Shown: in pieces, positions 62,422 to 64,000 of the stretch
How the letters are laid out: every line of letters starts with the position of its first letter
Position numbering within the stretch: the first letter of the stretch is position 1
Source of the DNA: Marinifilum sp965230805
Lineage (GTDB): Bacteria > Bacteroidota > Bacteroidia > Bacteroidales > Marinifilaceae
DNA: 64,000 nt
Direction: 5' to 3'
Assembly (NCBI RefSeq): GCF_965230805.1
Contig: NZ_OZ246019.1
Coordinates: forward strand, 372,001 to 436,000
Notes under the pieces: generated by a model
The model's input: only the letters and a program-made list of their open reading frames with translations
The model's database searches: none
What the model was told of the DNA's origin: nothing
Program-made: the position numbers and the translations under genes

Positions 62422-63252
62422 ATCGAGTAGATGGCCAGTGAGCTAACAGCCCACTGGTACACCTCTCACACCACCGTACGTACGGGTCTCGTATGCGGCG
62501 GTTCGTTAGGTATCAGTGTCATCGCTCTTTGCACCAACAACACCTTTGCCCGATTTTAGAATAAGGCTAGTGTAAAGAATGCTAATTCCCCGAACTAATT
62601 TTTTGACCTATTTTCCTTTCTACTGCGTTAAGCTTTTTCGCCGTAGCTAAGGCTATGCCTGTAAACCTTGCCTTGTAAAAAGAAAAATATTTTCAAAAAC
62701 TTTAATTCGTTTTATTAACACTCTTCACACTAGACTCAAATAAATGAGAGCTTCCTTATTGAATTTAAGACAACCTAAGGTTCAGCCCTTCGCTACATTG
62801 TGAGACCTCCACAGTTTCTATTTGTGGCTCATTTCCCGTAACTACTATGGCTTCTGCTGACTTCTTGCCATAACCAACTCGTGGTTGACAAGATCTCCCC
62901 TGGTAAGAGCATTTTCCTTCCTCCAATTCCTGCCTGATCTACTACTTTGGTGTTTCTCTAAAAAAGAGTTAGGACGTCGACATGATGTGCTGCCTTATCC
63001 AAGCTCATAGCCTCATATCAGGTTCCTGTTCGTCAGTACCGGATTTTGTAGTCTCGCTTCCTTCAGTGCATACCTCACGGTAAACCACCTTGCGACTTAC
63101 TAATGCTTCCCAGAGTCACCTCGGCACATAAGGGACTTACACCCTCTGGAAAATTAACATACTTATTGTTAGCTCGTTTGATCAAATATTTGCATATTTA
63201 AACTTTTTCAAGAGCTTACAGATAAATGTGCTCTTGCTCATGCAGGGCACAC
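62422..63252 (-). mobile_element. ORF-less group II intron, copy 4, interrupted by a MITE
   Basis: 831 bp, minus strand, GTGTGCCC (63245-63252) to CTACTCGAT (62422-62430). Length equals 668 plus the 159-bp MITE and its 4-bp target duplication. Removal joins GGCACCTA to AC, giving GGCACCTAAC, the complement of the cassette start GTTAGGTGCC. Confidence 0.9.
62571..62729 (-). mobile_element. 159-bp MITE-like element, copy 2
   Basis: The same element as 2633-2791 in inverted orientation, flanked by CTAG (62567-62570 and 62730-62733). The uninterrupted intron copies show a single CTAG at this place, which proves the insertion and the target duplication. Confidence 0.92.
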
Positions 63253-63380
63253 ACAAAAGTTAAAATTAAAGGGCGGTGATGCTCAACCAGATAATGAAAC
63301 AAAAACAATAAACGCAAGCGGTGCTTGATAAGGTGGCGGTGGAATATCGCCCTCAAATTTTAGCAAAACCGTTGTGTGCA
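63253..63380 (+). repeat. attC-like site after the protease cassette (right part)
   Basis: R'' GGCACCTA at 62414-62421 lies before the intron. Right part is closely similar to the site at 59690-59816: AAAATTAAAGGGCGGT, loop, ATCGCCCTCAAATTTTAGC, R' GTTGTGTGCA at 63371-63380. It opens a further cassette. Confidence 0.8.
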
Positions 63381-63435
63381 ATAAGTGCAAGGGATACTGA
63401 ATTGATTTTAATTTTAAAATAACAATGATATGGCA

Positions 63436-64000
63436 ATGAAAAAAAAATATTTAATTATTGGATTATTAATTATTCTTTCATCAAAGGGATTTTGTCAGTT
63501 TGATAATTATATAAATGGCTATGTAGTTAAAGAGTCAAGAGACACTATTTTTGGAAAACTTAAAGATATGAGTGAGGAAAGAAGTTGTTTCAAAATAAAA
63601 TTCATAGATTCCAATGGTAATAAGGTGAAATTTAAGGATGCCGAAGTATATGCGTATAAGAGAGGAACTGAATTATATTTCAAAAAAAGTTATGAACGTC
63701 CCATCTCTATTAGTAATATGCTGGGTTTTATGAAACTCATAGATACTGGGAAAGTTAAGTTGTTTCAATTTAGTTACGTGGTACAAAATGCAGGCACAAT
63801 GAATGCAAATGGAGTAATGACAGGAGGGAGAAGTAGTTATCGACAAGATTATTATATAGAAAAAAATAATAGACTTTTGCTAGTCAGAAAAATGGGATTT
63901 AAGAATACAATGACAGAATACTTTTCTGACAATTCAGAATTAGCTGATAAAATTAGAAGTAAAGATCTGAAATATAGGGATATAAAGGAAATAGTACGAA
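63436..64000 (+). CDS. Secreted protein of unknown function, 3' end beyond window (cassette gene)
   Basis: ATG 63436 opens a frame that runs to the window end, 188 codons so far. The N-terminus KKKYLIIGLLIILSSKGFCQ is a signal peptide. The mature part is lysine- and tyrosine-rich with strand-like segments (GYVVKESRDTIFGKL, YYIEKNNRLLLVRKMGF). I do not recognise the family. It is the fifth cassette of the right array; its cassette starts at GTTGTGTGCA (63371). Confidence 0.75.
   Translation, partial: MKKKYLIIGLLIILSSKGFCQFDNYINGYVVKESRDTIFGKLKDMSEERSCFKIKFIDSNGNKVKFKDAEVYAYKRGTELYFKKSYERPISISNMLGFMKLIDTGKVKLFQFSYVVQNAGTMNANGVMTGGRSSYRQDYYIEKNNRLLLVRKMGFKNTMTEYFSDNSELADKIRSKDLKYRDIKEIVR

Noticed and set aside
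1..64000. tRNA, rRNA, riboswitch or integrase genes
   Set aside because: None could be recognised by eye. Absence of an integrase refers only to this window; a tRNA/ncRNA search program would be needed to exclude small RNA genes.

Overview
The window looks like a chromosome segment of a free-living, AT-rich Bacteroidota bacterium, perhaps of the marine Marinilabiliales/Marinifilaceae type (the family level is a guess). The reasons are the TAnnTTTG-type promoter ahead of arsR, start codons without clear Shine-Dalgarno sequences, many predicted outer-membrane barrels, a type Vd patatin transporter, H-NOX signalling and two-component systems typical of that phylum. No rRNA, tRNA, CRISPR array or integrase gene was found.

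Layout. Positions 1-2516 and about 49950-64000 are accessory DNA arranged like integron gene cassettes. Each gene or gene group starts at a GTTNNNN core and ends at its exact complement, followed by a long imperfect palindrome (attC-like). The left array runs leftward and holds a restriction-modification pair and a lipoprotein gene. The right array runs rightward and holds a three-gene TerB/ATPase/helicase locus, an RDD protein, a small membrane protein, a CPBP-type protease and a secreted protein cut by the window end. Both arrays begin at the same 72-bp sequence, present as inverted copies about 47.5 kb apart. Four group II introns (one with a reverse transcriptase, three ORF-less) sit at the same base of four successive attC-like sites. 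Removing each one in silico restores the site exactly.

Between the arrays lies a more ordinary chromosomal block: a repeat-rich surface protein (2996-4774), a 41-bp palindromic tandem array, two paralogous secreted double jelly-roll proteins, a two-component system, an ars operon (arsR, arsC, ACR3 pump), an aldehyde reductase and DJ-1-like protein divergent from a LysR regulator, a lysine-synthesis operon (aspartate kinase and lysA) behind a leader with a terminator hairpin, a patatin transporter with a GAF protein, an H-NOX/hybrid-kinase nitric-oxide sensor, and a large exopolysaccharide cluster (31613-47376, minus strand) of Wzx/Wzy type. Non-coding tandem repeats (48395-49740) separate this block from the right-hand cassette array.

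Together the genes suggest an animal- or sediment-associated or marine bacterium with NO sensing, arsenic resistance and EPS production. Its variable, probably defensive, gene content is loaded in integrase-less cassette arrays that are also colonised by attC-targeting group II introns and a 159-bp MITE.
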